Shown piece by piece: positions 48,203 to 57,454 of a stretch of DNA of 64,000 nt. This DNA is from a virus, in the IMG/VR virus record IMGVR_UViG_3300033064_006579, positions 1 to 64,000 of that record. One strand, written 5' to 3'. The notes under the pieces were generated by a model that had not been told where the DNA came from, did not search any database, and saw only the letters and a list, made by a program, of their open reading frames with translations. The position numbers and the translations under genes are program-made. Numbering within the stretch: the first letter of the stretch is position 1; every line of letters begins with the position of its first letter.

Positions 48203-48706
48203 TTATATCACCCCACGAGATTTCAGTATTTTTTCGACAGACGCCCCTGTCACGTAGGCCAGAGGTATCGCAACTATCAACACGACGAGAATTGTCACGA
48301 GCCACATCCCCTGAATTCCGAGTTTATTGTCAATGAGTGCCTTTATAACATCATCTGTCAAAACAATGCCTACAATCCTTTTTGTCTGCCACGCCGCGAA
48401 TCCTACAATCACCCAACGAATGGAGGCGCGACCAAGAAGAATAACTCTGCCAACAAGAAAATCCTTCAGGGCCTCAGCCGATCCGAACATTTTGATTTGA
48501 TAATCTCGCTGCGCCTGCGACTCTCGAAATATTAATTCCAGCTCAGCAAGCTCCCCGGACTGATCAAGTTGTTTGACAGCGAATTTCATCTGCTCAATAA
48601 ATTGTGCCTTGGTGAATTCCAGCGTCTCTTTCTCGCTCTTATCCATCCAAAATTTATCGGCAATTTTTGTTCCTGCTTTTATAACAGCATCTATAATGGG
48701 TATCAT
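48203..48706 (-). CDS. Holin-like membrane protein
   Basis: 167 residues from ATG at 48706 (GGAGGGTGCAAAA upstream). MIPIIDAVIKAGTKIADKFW, an amphipathic charged middle with FRESQAQRDYQIKMFGSAEA, then ASIRWVIVGFAAWQT and MWLVTILVVLIVAIPLAYVT as transmembrane segments. This layout matches the '3TM holin' type found with phage and GTA lysis genes. Adjacent to a transglutaminase-like protease gene. Confidence 0.68.
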   Translation of the reverse strand: MIPIIDAVIKAGTKIADKFWMDKSEKETLEFTKAQFIEQMKFAVKQLDQSGELAELELIFRESQAQRDYQIKMFGSAEALKDFLVGRVILLGRASIRWVIVGFAAWQTKRIVGIVLTDDVIKALIDNKLGIQGMWLVTILVVLIVAIPLAYVTGASVEKILKSRGVI

Positions 48707-48894
48707 TTTTGCACCCTCCTCTTCGATCGGCAATTAATGATCCGTAAAACGATAGGCCAAAGTACCCGCTCGTAAAGAACGCCTACTCTCCTGGCGATTT
48801 GACGGCTTAAACCACAGTCTACGAGCCTGCAATAGACGTGTAATGGATTGAGTCGATGAGCAATATATCCTTTTATGTCCCGCCATAGCTCCAT
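48703..48894 (-). CDS. Small basic protein upstream of holin
   Basis: 63 residues, MELWRDIKGYIAHRLNPLHV then YCRLVDCGLSRQIARRVGVL, ending in basic residues. It overlaps both neighbours by a few bases. Small 'HRLNPLHVYCRL'-type proteins are typical of phage lysis cassettes, though the function is unknown. Confidence 0.58.
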   Translation of the reverse strand: MELWRDIKGYIAHRLNPLHVYCRLVDCGLSRQIARRVGVLYERVLWPIVLRIINCRSKRRVQK

Positions 48895-49469
48895 TTTTTA
48901 GTCAGATTAAATCCAGCGATTGGCTCGTTTTTATCCAAACACTTTGACGCCTTGAGCATGGCAGATGTGATACTTCCATTATCCAAAACATAGAAATCCC
49001 TGTCTTTGAGGTTGATATACAGACAGGCAAAGGCGTGGCCACTGACGATTACAATCCCGATATGATCGTTAGAAATCCCTTCTTTTCTCAGAAGCGCGTA
49101 TTTCAAAATTGCCTGCCCCTCACAATCTGCCCTCCCTCGATCAAGGGTTTCCCTTGAGGTTTCCCAGTAATCCCTTTCACCCCAGCCGATAATGTCGGGC
49201 TCGTATCTTATCTCAAGATTCACGTGGCGATTAATCCTGCGAGCGATTTCTATCATTTTGTTTTTCGATATCTTTTTTACCGAATAGATATTTGTCGAAG
49301 TTTTACCCTTCTCTCTTTTAATCCAGTCATCGATCTTGGCATGGTAATCACCGGCATAAGTGTTTGAAAAACGCCTTGGATTAATCTCGACCTTCTTCCT
49401 GAAAAGGGCGAAAATTGTGTCTTTAATTTCTTTGAGTATGAGGATTAAATATTTCATCTTTTCGCTCAT
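48873..49469 (-). CDS. Transglutaminase-like cysteine protease (BTLCP type)
   Basis: 198 residues. The catalytic Cys is in TLDRGRADCEGQAILKYALL and the His in IVIVSGHAFACLYINL, with DNG in FYVLDNGSIT as the Asp partner. An N-terminal helical lead precedes them. Similar proteases sit in lysis or tail modules of siphoviruses. It follows the fibre-like gene by one base. Confidence 0.72.
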   Translation of the reverse strand: MSEKMKYLILILKEIKDTIFALFRKKVEINPRRFSNTYAGDYHAKIDDWIKREKGKTSTNIYSVKKISKNKMIEIARRINRHVNLEIRYEPDIIGWGERDYWETSRETLDRGRADCEGQAILKYALLRKEGISNDHIGIVIVSGHAFACLYINLKDRDFYVLDNGSITSAMLKASKCLDKNEPIAGFNLTKKWSYGGT

Positions 49470-50350
49470 TAATTATTATTATCAATCAAACAGGTGCTAT
49501 CCCAAATCGACCAGTAAATATCGGCCTTCATCTCTCTATTATTATTCGTGGCATCTCGATAGATCTCTGGCGCCGCGTCGCTAAGGGTTAGTGTAAGTGC
49601 CGCTGCATGAGAAAGTCTTTTGTTTGCAGGAAAATCAGACCATTTAGTGGGCTGTCCACCGGCACCAGACCCGGTGTTCCCTTCAATGAATCCGGCTCTT
49701 GTTACACCGTCGGCAGCGCTCGACCACATCGCGATATACAAAATAGTATTCGTAGCGGGAATATCAGTAGTCCATGTACTAATAGATGTTGTTCCAGCCA
49801 TAGCCTCAAGATTCGCAGCAACAGCTGTTCTTCTTCTCATTATATCAGACCCGGCCCACTGGATGAGGGCTTCGTAATCCTCCGTTGGGTTCCAGTTTTC
49901 AACTTTGAAAATAATTGTCCAGGTCGATAAGCCGGAAAGCAAATCCCTAAAACCTGTAGTCGTGGTGAAATAATAAGTGTTGCCATCCAAAGATCTTGGT
50001 ATCCCCGCTGGCATGTTACCCACCTCAGTCCACGTTAGGTTAGGTGCGACAACAGTACCAGTCGCAGAATAGCCAATATCGTCGTCTCCTATATTTACTG
50101 CATCATGAAAAATACAAAAGTCTACTTCTGTGAGGCTCTCTTGACTATCCTGATTCCAATCTGCATAAAGGATTCCTCCTTCGACATCTCTACTCAATCT
50201 ATCGCCAGGCATGAGCCTTGTGCCAAAACCCCGGACAGGATCTTTCGTAACTTCCCAAATGTTGCTACGATTACCAAGCTCGATGCATTCCTTATTCGAC
50301 GGCTTAATAATTCCAGCCCGTCTTGTCAGGGTCGAAGTCATCCTTCCCAT
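49469..50350 (-). CDS. Structural protein (fibre or LamG-like), 293 aa
   Basis: 293 residues from ATG at 50350, with GGAG before it. The sequence is Thr/Ser/Gly/Trp-rich and beta-rich (GNTYYFTTTTGFRDLLSGLS, WTIIFKVENW) with a LamG-like end (ADIYWSIWDS). It follows other tail fibre or tip genes. Role as a tail fibre or adhesin is inferred. Confidence 0.55.
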   Translation of the reverse strand: MGRMTSTLTRRAGIIKPSNKECIELGNRSNIWEVTKDPVRGFGTRLMPGDRLSRDVEGGILYADWNQDSQESLTEVDFCIFHDAVNIGDDDIGYSATGTVVAPNLTWTEVGNMPAGIPRSLDGNTYYFTTTTGFRDLLSGLSTWTIIFKVENWNPTEDYEALIQWAGSDIMRRRTAVAANLEAMAGTTSISTWTTDIPATNTILYIAMWSSAADGVTRAGFIEGNTGSGAGGQPTKWSDFPANKRLSHAAALTLTLSDAAPEIYRDATNNNREMKADIYWSIWDSTCLIDNNN

Positions 50351-50351
50351 T

Positions 50352-50750
50352 TTATCGCTCCTCGCCACCCATAACCATATAACCAATTGTGGTACCGCCG
50401 CCAGCGACATCCCCGCTATTCAAATGCCATATCTGAATGCTGTCGTTTTGATCGCCGAAAATAATTCCCGGCACCCCGCAGTCGATTATAAAGGTTTCGT
50501 TAGTAACCAAACTTTTCGTAAAAAATTGATTTGTAACACACGGTTTCCCAAGAGCGGTCGCGCTATCCGGCACGGCAAATAACTTGACAGATGTCTCGGA
50601 GTAATCGAGGCAACCGTCGTAGGGCACGTGAAGCCAAATTTGCCTAACAAAACTGGTGACTCCAGATCCATTCTGAAAAATCGCGATCGTTGTCCCTGCC
50701 GTAGTAACCCCTGACATCTCAGCCAGAATTTTATGATCGTATGCAGCCAT
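50352..50750 (-). CDS. Small structural protein, 132 aa
   Basis: 132 residues, beta-rich with Thr/Gly (AEMSGVTTAGTTIAIFQNGS, TTIGYMVMGGEER). No coiled coil and no membrane segment. The position after the tail tip gene and before the fibre-like gene suggests a decoration or fibre component. Confidence 0.5.
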   Translation of the reverse strand: MAAYDHKILAEMSGVTTAGTTIAIFQNGSGVTSFVRQIWLHVPYDGCLDYSETSVKLFAVPDSATALGKPCVTNQFFTKSLVTNETFIIDCGVPGIIFGDQNDSIQIWHLNSGDVAGGGTTIGYMVMGGEER

Positions 50751-50762
50751 TTCTATTTCCTC

Positions 50763-51512
50763 CTATGCTAATCCGTATTTTTTGTGATCTGACAAAGTGT
50801 CCGCAGGTGACAGGACCTTTTGAACTGTCACCCCACCCGAACCATCAGCAACCAAGGCCATGCTCGTCCCAGCATAATCTCTCGATGTCGCCGAGTTCGA
50901 GAAAATCCCACGAGTCCACGGTATATTTCTGTGAAAGTTTTCTATGCTCTGACCAAACTCTGGCGTCGTCATACTCACGTCGATAACGGCGTCCTTGACG
51001 TTGATGGTTGTCGTGGTTGCTGCGTATGTGACCGCCGTGACGTACGAATATTGCGGGGCATTAGCCACTCCATTGAATTTTATGGCCCTTCCGACTGTGT
51101 AGACGGCTCGGACGTCACCACCCTCCTTCCATTGCGTCGTGGAGTGGTAATCCCACGGAGTCGTCCCCGACGTCCACCAAGCACCGGCTGGCGACGTTCC
51201 CGACAGGGTGCCGTCCTCGTTTATCGAAACATCAAGTCTGGCATCAAGAGATGAATGCGATCCGCGAGCATTGGAAACCTCTGTCTCAATTGGTGTATTC
51301 GCATATGTCCACTGCCATGTAGAGCCAGAGTAAACCCTCAAGATTTGATCTGTGCTTTGAAACCATGGTCTACCTGTCTCTGGAGAACCCGGTTCAGAGG
51401 CCCCAACAAATAAGGTGGCACAAGCGTCTATGTGATTCCTGATTATTGCATAGAGCTCGCCAAAAGTCGTAGTGCCCGTCGCCGGATTTGTATTCGTATA
51501 AGTCTGTCCCAT
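50763..51512 (-). CDS. Tail fibre-like protein, 249 aa
   Basis: 249 residues. EVSNARGSHSSLDARLDVSI is a motif frequently found in phage baseplate and fibre proteins, and the front half has WFQSTDQILRVYSGSTWQWT, a small beta-sandwich. The end contains Gly/Ser/Thr-rich strands. It follows the J-like tip protein, so a host-binding or fibre role is likely. Confidence 0.6.
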   Translation of the reverse strand: MGQTYTNTNPATGTTTFGELYAIIRNHIDACATLFVGASEPGSPETGRPWFQSTDQILRVYSGSTWQWTYANTPIETEVSNARGSHSSLDARLDVSINEDGTLSGTSPAGAWWTSGTTPWDYHSTTQWKEGGDVRAVYTVGRAIKFNGVANAPQYSYVTAVTYAATTTTINVKDAVIDVSMTTPEFGQSIENFHRNIPWTRGIFSNSATSRDYAGTSMALVADGSGGVTVQKVLSPADTLSDHKKYGLA

Positions 51513-51776
51513 TTATATCCCTCCACATCTAACTATATTTGTCAGGAATTTTTTTACAGCAATTCCTATTCTATTGATTACCCATGGCTTCATTATTTCA
51601 ACGTGATAATTAGTGAGTTTATTTTCAATTCTATTGATTACCCATAGCTTCATTATTTCAGCGTGATAATTAGTGAGTTTATTTTCAATCCTATTATCAA
51701 CCCAATCCTTGATTTGTTGTCTCGTCGCCTGGTCCTGACTATGAATCATTCGACTTGTTGCAGATTGAGAAACCAC
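51513..51776 (-). CDS. Small helical protein with 20-residue repeats
   Basis: 87 residues. A block NRIENKLTNYH-x-EIMK-x-WVI of 20 residues occurs twice and starts a third time, encoded by a 60-bp tandem repeat. Amphipathic helices with conserved Asn, Tyr and Trp suggest a coiled-coil or trimerisation piece. It directly follows the tail tip gene. Function unknown. Confidence 0.55.
   Translation of the reverse strand: MVSQSATSRMIHSQDQATRQQIKDWVDNRIENKLTNYHAEIMKLWVINRIENKLTNYHVEIMKPWVINRIGIAVKKFLTNIVRCGGI
51571..51694. repeat. 60-bp tandem repeat
   Basis: Two copies at 51571-51630 and 51631-51690 differ at only a few positions, followed by the first bases of a third (CTATT). They encode the repeated 20 residues of the 87-aa protein. 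Confidence 0.85.
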
Positions 51777-51777
51777 C

Positions 51778-54700
51778 TTAATACCCCTTGATAAATAAAT
51801 CTATCTGTCCACTTTGTTTTGCACCAGCGTCATCGTAAAGCGTGATATAAAAATCTGTTAGGGTCTTATTTTTAATCATGACGTAATACGGATCTGATAC
51901 GACCGATGGAGAGACCAAGTAATTGACAAGAAAATTTAAGCTAAAATCAGTTGATAAATCAAAAGTCGATCCCGATGCCCCGACAAGCTGGCTGTTAAAG
52001 GTATAATTTGTTTCAGGCACATCAATCCATGTATAAATGCTTGTAAATGCGAGAGCAGTAAAATTACTGTCCAGATTAAACCTATCCTTACGTTGAAAAT
52101 ATCTAAACGACGCCTGCACAGGAGAGGCTTGATATGTCGTCCAGCTCAGGGCTGTCAATGGGGATGAGCCTGAAACTCTATAAAAAGTTTGGTGTGACGA
52201 TTCGTCTGTAATTTCCGTATCCGTATCCGCTGGATAGGTCTGATCCGTCCTGCTCGGATAGGTTCGATCTGTGAACCGTAGGATTTCACTCTCATAATCT
52301 TTGAATAATCTCAAGGTGCCGGTTATCGATTTCGTCAAGTCTCTTGTCGGCGAAATATAATATCCCTCCGTTTTAGTCGTTCCAGTATATTCGGTTAACG
52401 ACGTGCCTGAATCGACCCACTTAGAAACGCCACTCCCGACATCGAGAAGGGTATGAGGAACATGGAGGCCGGGGGTGTTTCCAGAGTGAACCCAAACAAG
52501 ATTGTTTGTGACATTAGACGCCGAAAGGTCACCAGTGACAGAGGAGGCGACTCCGTTTACAAAATCATCGAGTTCTTCTTTCTCGTAGACTATATTTATG
52601 ATGTCCGCTATGCCAGAAACCACCACTGTTATCGTAGACCCGGTAGATGATTTATTGCCAGAGTTATCTATCGCCTTAATATGCCATTTGAATGTTCCAT
52701 CATAAGTGAGTTTGTGAGTATATGTGTTTGCAGAAACCTCCTTTACGATCACGACTCCACTCATCCACGTCGGCCCCTCTCTGATTTCATATCCTCGCCT
52801 GTCGACGTCGGCAACATGATCCCACCTCATAATCAAACTCATGCCATCTTGAACACCAATAAAACCAGTGACATTCGCTGGAGGAGCGTACTTCCATAGA
52901 ATCGTAATCACACTTTTTATTACATTATTCGAATCGGGAGAATGTCCCCTATCTGCAAGGATATCGCTACCGCAAATCGCAATCTGATATGCATGTTGAT
53001 ATTGCCATGCATGAGTCGATATATATCCCAAATTTTTAGTCGCGCCGAGAAATTCCCAGACAGAGTCTGTCACAGAGGAATCTTTACGATATATATCCCA
53101 CTTTGCAAGCTTGCGCTCATCATAGACTACGTAATCCCAAGTCATGTGAACCTCGGAACTATAAACTCCGGCGACTTCCGACTTCAAAACTTCATTAATG
53201 TGAACATTAGTAGCGATTGGAATTGCTTGAAGAGCACTTGAATTCCAAGTTGTCGGAAGCGATTCCGTATAAAGACTCGCGTTATACTCAACGGCACTTA
53301 TAGTCCTTTTCAGGTCCTGAGAGCGAGAGATTCCAATTACCTTAAACAACTTAAATTCAGAATTCTGAACGCCGAATGTAAATAAATCGTTCTCGGCCGG
53401 ATTAGATGTCCAATTCGAACTAACCGTCAGTTTATTAGTTGTCGCGCTCGAAGTGGTGACGGTCCTATTTTCAACAGTGTCGTCGGCATGACGAATATAA
53501 ACAATATAAGTAGACGAGCCATCCAGCGTAAGTTGCTGATCGATTGTCACTGTATTATTAGTTGAGTCTAAAACTCTGCCACCATATCCCCACTGCGGCA
53601 AATCATGTTGGACCCGAATCACATCTCCTAATTGACAGGCGATCGCGTCAACGTCGACACCAAACTCAATGGAACGAACTAAATATTTGTTTAGGTTTAG
53701 CCTATAAACCGCCTCTCTGTAGGCCTGTTGGTATGACGTGCACCCGTATAAAACTAACGATGCCTTTTTCTCAACGCCACCCTCTACCCAATCGTTGCCG
53801 TAAACTTGTATAATCTCTCGTTGGAAATCTCTCGCTTTATCGAAATAAGTTACCTCAAAGATATTCGCTCGGTCTTCGAGCGCGAGAAAAGTCTCTTTGA
53901 ACGAATCCCGAACAATGTTCGAAACATTGAACATCTGGACAGGATCGCCACTTTTATCTACGACACAAGAAAATTTAGTCCCCCTCATTATTACAATGCC
54001 ACGTCCGACTTGAGCAACATGTACCAAAGCATCCCACATACTCATTTGCGAATCAAATACTATGTTGATGATCGCCCTCGGCACCCCATTAATTTTTACA
54101 TTGCACCAATCTGCCCATTCTGAAAAGGCAGTATAATCCATCCTCGCCGGAGCAACACCGTCATAACCTTTGACTTGAAGATTATATACGCTACCATCAT
54201 AACTAATATCGAGAGTATAATATGGGCGAACAAGCATGTCATAGCAAGCCCACGCCGGATTATCTGCTGGTTTTGGCTCCCAAACTCCGGTTGTTGGGTT
54301 GTAAATAGGCACAATGTTTCTAATCACTTCGCAGGTTACGTTCGGAACCGCTCCCGCCAGTTGGTTGGTTGCAAGAGCGCGAACACCAAGGAGGGCAGTA
54401 TATGGATATGCAAAATCATCGGGGATTATCTGCGCGATCCCACCAAGATACAACGTGTTTTCATATCGCCCACCAGTCCCGGCAACGGCAAGTTTTTTAA
54501 GCCTTACTTCATATGATCCGGCAGAAAGATCTCTCACATCGAAGCTACGCCTCAAAGGGCCTCTTCGAGCACCGATGATATTAATAGCTCCAAGAGCGCC
54601 ACCCGTATTGACAGTTCTTGTAATGCTCGAAAACCATTCCTCGACGTCGGCAAGAAAGGCGCCAGAATCCATCTTGTTTCTAACCTCTACAACCTGCCTA

Positions 54701-56043
54701 TTGAGACCAGTGATTTCAACCCACACACCCATTGTATCGTAAGTTCCGAAATCTTGCCAACCACCCGACTGGTCGGGGTAACCACTTCCGACTCTATATT
54801 GAATCGTTGCCGTAAGCGCGGGGTTCCAGACTGGTTCCAGATCGACTTGCATATACGGGGTGCGGATTGGGAAAGACCACCATCCCGGCTTTATCTTTGG
54901 GCAACTCGGGCAATTTGGCAATCCATATTGAGAAGCATATTGAAATTTAACCGATTGACATTGACTCGTAAATTTAAAGCCCTGCGCGGTATAGACAAAA
55001 TCAGAATAGGTTTCCTTTCCACCCTCACCGGCAACTATCGAAGTCCAAGCTGCATCGCCCACCATACGGTATTCAATTGACATCTCGATATTGGTACTAT
55101 CTAACCCACCCTGCCCGTTAACATAATATAGGCCGTTGGGGCAAACTATATCGATTCTCAGCCCCTCTGTGGCGTCGCCCTCGACAGTCGCGGTGACATA
55201 TGCATCGGTCGTGATTTCTCTCGAATACGACTTGTAATTATAAGTGTCGCCAAAATATTCAACCGGCTCTTGATTCCTAACCCCTAATTTAATCCTCTGC
55301 CAAACATTATCAAAATTTTCGATTGCCTCGTCGTTAATTTTAATATTTGCTACGCCTTGAATACAACCATCGTGCAATGCGAGTAAAACGTTATAATATT
55401 GATCGTCGCCAACGGTATCGATATAACGATTTATAATGGTTCCGCCGACTCTGCGGGTTCCATAGATTCTCGGCAAAGGGTGACCTTGGGTAGTCATATT
55501 TCTCATGTCGCCCCACCCATAAGTATCAGTTTGCGCTTCCATTGATCCGGCACCAATCCCGGATGCTCCTCCAATACCGGGCAACGCCGGATATGAAGGT
55601 GGCGCATTAGGAAACAGAGCGTTAATTGCAAACGAGCCCATCATTCCAATCGCCATTATCGCAACTGCACCCCAACCTGCTCCGAGAGCGGCTGGTGCCG
55701 TTAGGTATGGAGCGACAACCATGAGGACAACCATGAGGACAACCATCGCGATCGTCCTACCCCAGTTCTTATCCCCCTCCCCCTCTCCTCCGCCTCCTCT
55801 TGGCACTGGTACGACGACTATATGATCATTAATATTCGGACAAACCGCGATTAGTTCAGAATCATCAAGCACTCTTCCGTTGATGCTGTATTTTACATCG
55901 ACATCTCTCATAGAAACGATATTTTTATCAGCGACATACTCGGAAATCGGCTTGGCGACCTCGTGCTCAAGCCAATAATCGGTCCTCTTCGAGATATCGA
56001 ACATACTGCTTACGACAGTTAATTTTACTTTGTTATACGACAT
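51778..56043 (-). CDS. J-like tail tip / central fibre protein
   Basis: 1421 residues from ATG at 56043; the frame runs 18 codons further to a TTG. After an N-terminal ubiquitin-like piece and a Gly-rich hydrophobic segment (TIAMVVLMVVLMVVAPYL) come the tail-tip domains: PLPRIYGTRRVGGTIINRYI, the repeated 'DF-y-p' folds and fibronectin-like repeats (YAPPANVTGFIGVQDGMSL, WKYAP-x-AN). The size and order match lambda J-type receptor-binding proteins. It binds the host receptor and forms the tail tip hub. Confidence 0.85.
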   Translation of the reverse strand: MSYNKVKLTVVSSMFDISKRTDYWLEHEVAKPISEYVADKNIVSMRDVDVKYSINGRVLDDSELIAVCPNINDHIVVVPVPRGGGGEGEGDKNWGRTIAMVVLMVVLMVVAPYLTAPAALGAGWGAVAIMAIGMMGSFAINALFPNAPPSYPALPGIGGASGIGAGSMEAQTDTYGWGDMRNMTTQGHPLPRIYGTRRVGGTIINRYIDTVGDDQYYNVLLALHDGCIQGVANIKINDEAIENFDNVWQRIKLGVRNQEPVEYFGDTYNYKSYSREITTDAYVTATVEGDATEGLRIDIVCPNGLYYVNGQGGLDSTNIEMSIEYRMVGDAAWTSIVAGEGGKETYSDFVYTAQGFKFTSQCQSVKFQYASQYGLPNCPSCPKIKPGWWSFPIRTPYMQVDLEPVWNPALTATIQYRVGSGYPDQSGGWQDFGTYDTMGVWVEITGLNRQVVEVRNKMDSGAFLADVEEWFSSITRTVNTGGALGAINIIGARRGPLRRSFDVRDLSAGSYEVRLKKLAVAGTGGRYENTLYLGGIAQIIPDDFAYPYTALLGVRALATNQLAGAVPNVTCEVIRNIVPIYNPTTGVWEPKPADNPAWACYDMLVRPYYTLDISYDGSVYNLQVKGYDGVAPARMDYTAFSEWADWCNVKINGVPRAIINIVFDSQMSMWDALVHVAQVGRGIVIMRGTKFSCVVDKSGDPVQMFNVSNIVRDSFKETFLALEDRANIFEVTYFDKARDFQREIIQVYGNDWVEGGVEKKASLVLYGCTSYQQAYREAVYRLNLNKYLVRSIEFGVDVDAIACQLGDVIRVQHDLPQWGYGGRVLDSTNNTVTIDQQLTLDGSSTYIVYIRHADDTVENRTVTTSSATTNKLTVSSNWTSNPAENDLFTFGVQNSEFKLFKVIGISRSQDLKRTISAVEYNASLYTESLPTTWNSSALQAIPIATNVHINEVLKSEVAGVYSSEVHMTWDYVVYDERKLAKWDIYRKDSSVTDSVWEFLGATKNLGYISTHAWQYQHAYQIAICGSDILADRGHSPDSNNVIKSVITILWKYAPPANVTGFIGVQDGMSLIMRWDHVADVDRRGYEIREGPTWMSGVVIVKEVSANTYTHKLTYDGTFKWHIKAIDNSGNKSSTGSTITVVVSGIADIINIVYEKEELDDFVNGVASSVTGDLSASNVTNNLVWVHSGNTPGLHVPHTLLDVGSGVSKWVDSGTSLTEYTGTTKTEGYYISPTRDLTKSITGTLRLFKDYESEILRFTDRTYPSRTDQTYPADTDTEITDESSHQTFYRVSGSSPLTALSWTTYQASPVQASFRYFQRKDRFNLDSNFTALAFTSIYTWIDVPETNYTFNSQLVGASGSTFDLSTDFSLNFLVNYLVSPSVVSDPYYVMIKNKTLTDFYITLYDDAGAKQSGQIDLFIKGY

Positions 56044-56431
56044 ATCTATAGTAACCGTGAATCTTTCTTTTCCAATACGGATGATCGAACTTCTCAATTA
56101 TCGACATAGTTTTTTCCATAGTGTGAATAAAGGTTTTTTCATCTATGCAAACCCCAAAATGATGATCGAAGCCTGGGTTTATTCTTAAAACAACTAGGCA
56201 GCCCTTCTCTGGCCCGCCGAGCTTGACCCATTTTCCGCTATCTCTTTCCTCTTTGAATTTAGATGAAATAACCTTCTTACAAAAAGCCCCTATATCAAAA
56301 TCAGGCATTTTCACGTCACTAAGGATTTCGGATGCACATATCACCAAGCCCCAACAGTCAAGGCCGGTCTTAGGGTTGCGGCCACTATCGACAAATGGGA
56401 TGCCAATCAAATCGAAAATATTACTACTCAT
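56033..56431 (-). CDS. NlpC/P60-like tail tip peptidase
   Basis: 132 residues. TGLDCWGLVICASEIL carries the catalytic Cys, and GFDHHFGVCIDEKTFIHT the His and surrounding strand. In lambda this is gpK, a cell-wall-cutting part of the tail tip. It precedes the J-like gene, in the expected tail order L-K-J. The overlap with J is 11 nt. Confidence 0.8.
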   Translation of the reverse strand: MSSNIFDLIGIPFVDSGRNPKTGLDCWGLVICASEILSDVKMPDFDIGAFCKKVISSKFKEERDSGKWVKLGGPEKGCLVVLRINPGFDHHFGVCIDEKTFIHTMEKTMSIIEKFDHPYWKRKIHGYYRYVV

Positions 56432-57084
56432 TATTTTAATCCCTTTAGATATACTCCGCCCTCTGGAATGCCAGGGAAGGCTCCGAAATATCTTATATTC
56501 CCATATTTTCTACAATCATCTATCGTTTTGGAACAAACTGTTCCGGGCGTCGAGCCAGAGTAACCACATTTATTCCCGCGGAAACTCCATCGACAAAAAT
56601 TCTTGATATATCGATTTGGAGGATGCATAACTGACGATTGGTTTCTCGCAGACAACCCAAAAGTCGCCCACTGCGTATCGGCGTAGGATGTAGTGCAAAT
56701 AAACGACTCTTCGATCTCCGCCGAAGTTAGACCAAGGTGATCGCTATGAACGACATATAGAGTGACTTCAGAACCAACACCACCTTTTGCTCCATCCATC
56801 TCCATGTAGGCCTGCATTGTTCGATTGGCATTGCCTATCCTAATATTGGCGACGGTCTGTTCGCCCATCCCCTCCTCTTTGGTATCGTCAATATCGAAGG
56901 GGAAAGCGTGCCAGGTATAGGTAGTGCCGCTTGTGGGCCAAACGATGCTCTCGGTGTTTCGACAAAATCGCAGAGTCGTGCTGTTAGGATCCGGGAAAAT
57001 TACTTTTGCCAGTAATAGCCACGCTCCGCTGGCCTGTAATTTGTTTTTTTCTAGAATCGCCGCACTACTTAAACTAAGAGCCAC
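56431..57084 (-). CDS. gpL-like minor tail protein with Cys cluster
   Basis: 217 residues. The C-terminal part has FCRWSFRGNKCGYSG then VCSKTIDDCRKYGN, a four-cysteine arrangement like the iron-sulfur site of lambda gpL and DUF2163/DUF1833 proteins. The N-terminal part is beta-rich (YTWHAFPFDIDDTKEEG). Position between gpM-like and NlpC-like genes fits the tail tip assembly order. Confidence 0.72.
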   Translation of the reverse strand: MALSLSSAAILEKNKLQASGAWLLLAKVIFPDPNSTTLRFCRNTESIVWPTSGTTYTWHAFPFDIDDTKEEGMGEQTVANIRIGNANRTMQAYMEMDGAKGGVGSEVTLYVVHSDHLGLTSAEIEESFICTTSYADTQWATFGLSARNQSSVMHPPNRYIKNFCRWSFRGNKCGYSGSTPGTVCSKTIDDCRKYGNIRYFGAFPGIPEGGVYLKGLK

Positions 57085-57087
57085 GCA

Positions 57088-57453
57088 TTATACCTCTCTT
57101 AAATCAATAGATCCGCTAAAGTAATTTTGATTGTAATTCGTAAAACTTATTGAATCGCTTAAAAATCTGACCTCATATGTCGAGCCACTCGTCGGTTCTG
57201 AAAAATTAAAACTTGAAGATCCACCAGTCACGCCACTTTCAAAAAAAGTCTGTAATGACACGTAGGAATTCTTTGACATATCTCTCCACGACAATGTAAA
57301 TTCTTTTCTTGCTCTTGTGAATTTGCCCCTTGTCTGTACGTAACCAGACTCGAACAGCGTTCTAATCGCAGGCATGTGAGTTGTGATTTTGATTGAATCG
57401 TATGCCCTTGAGATTCCGGTCGTACCTGATGGAAAATCTATTGCGCTCGTCAC
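57088..57453 (-). CDS. gpM-like minor tail protein
   Basis: 121 residues. ESGYVQTRGKFTRARKEFTL then DMSKNSYVSLQTFFES and TYEVRFLSDSISFTNYNQNY recall lambda gpM and its relatives, small beta-rich proteins between tape measure and gpL. GACGA and a G-rich leader give an average ribosome-binding site. The call is from order and pattern. Confidence 0.6.
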   Translation of the reverse strand: MTSAIDFPSGTTGISRAYDSIKITTHMPAIRTLFESGYVQTRGKFTRARKEFTLSWRDMSKNSYVSLQTFFESGVTGGSSSFNFSEPTSGSTYEVRFLSDSISFTNYNQNYFSGSIDLREV

Positions 57454-57454
57454 C

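Noticed and set aside
48090-48305. 71-aa frame at the holin end
   Set aside because: It lies over the holin C-terminus in another frame and runs into AT-rich non-coding DNA.
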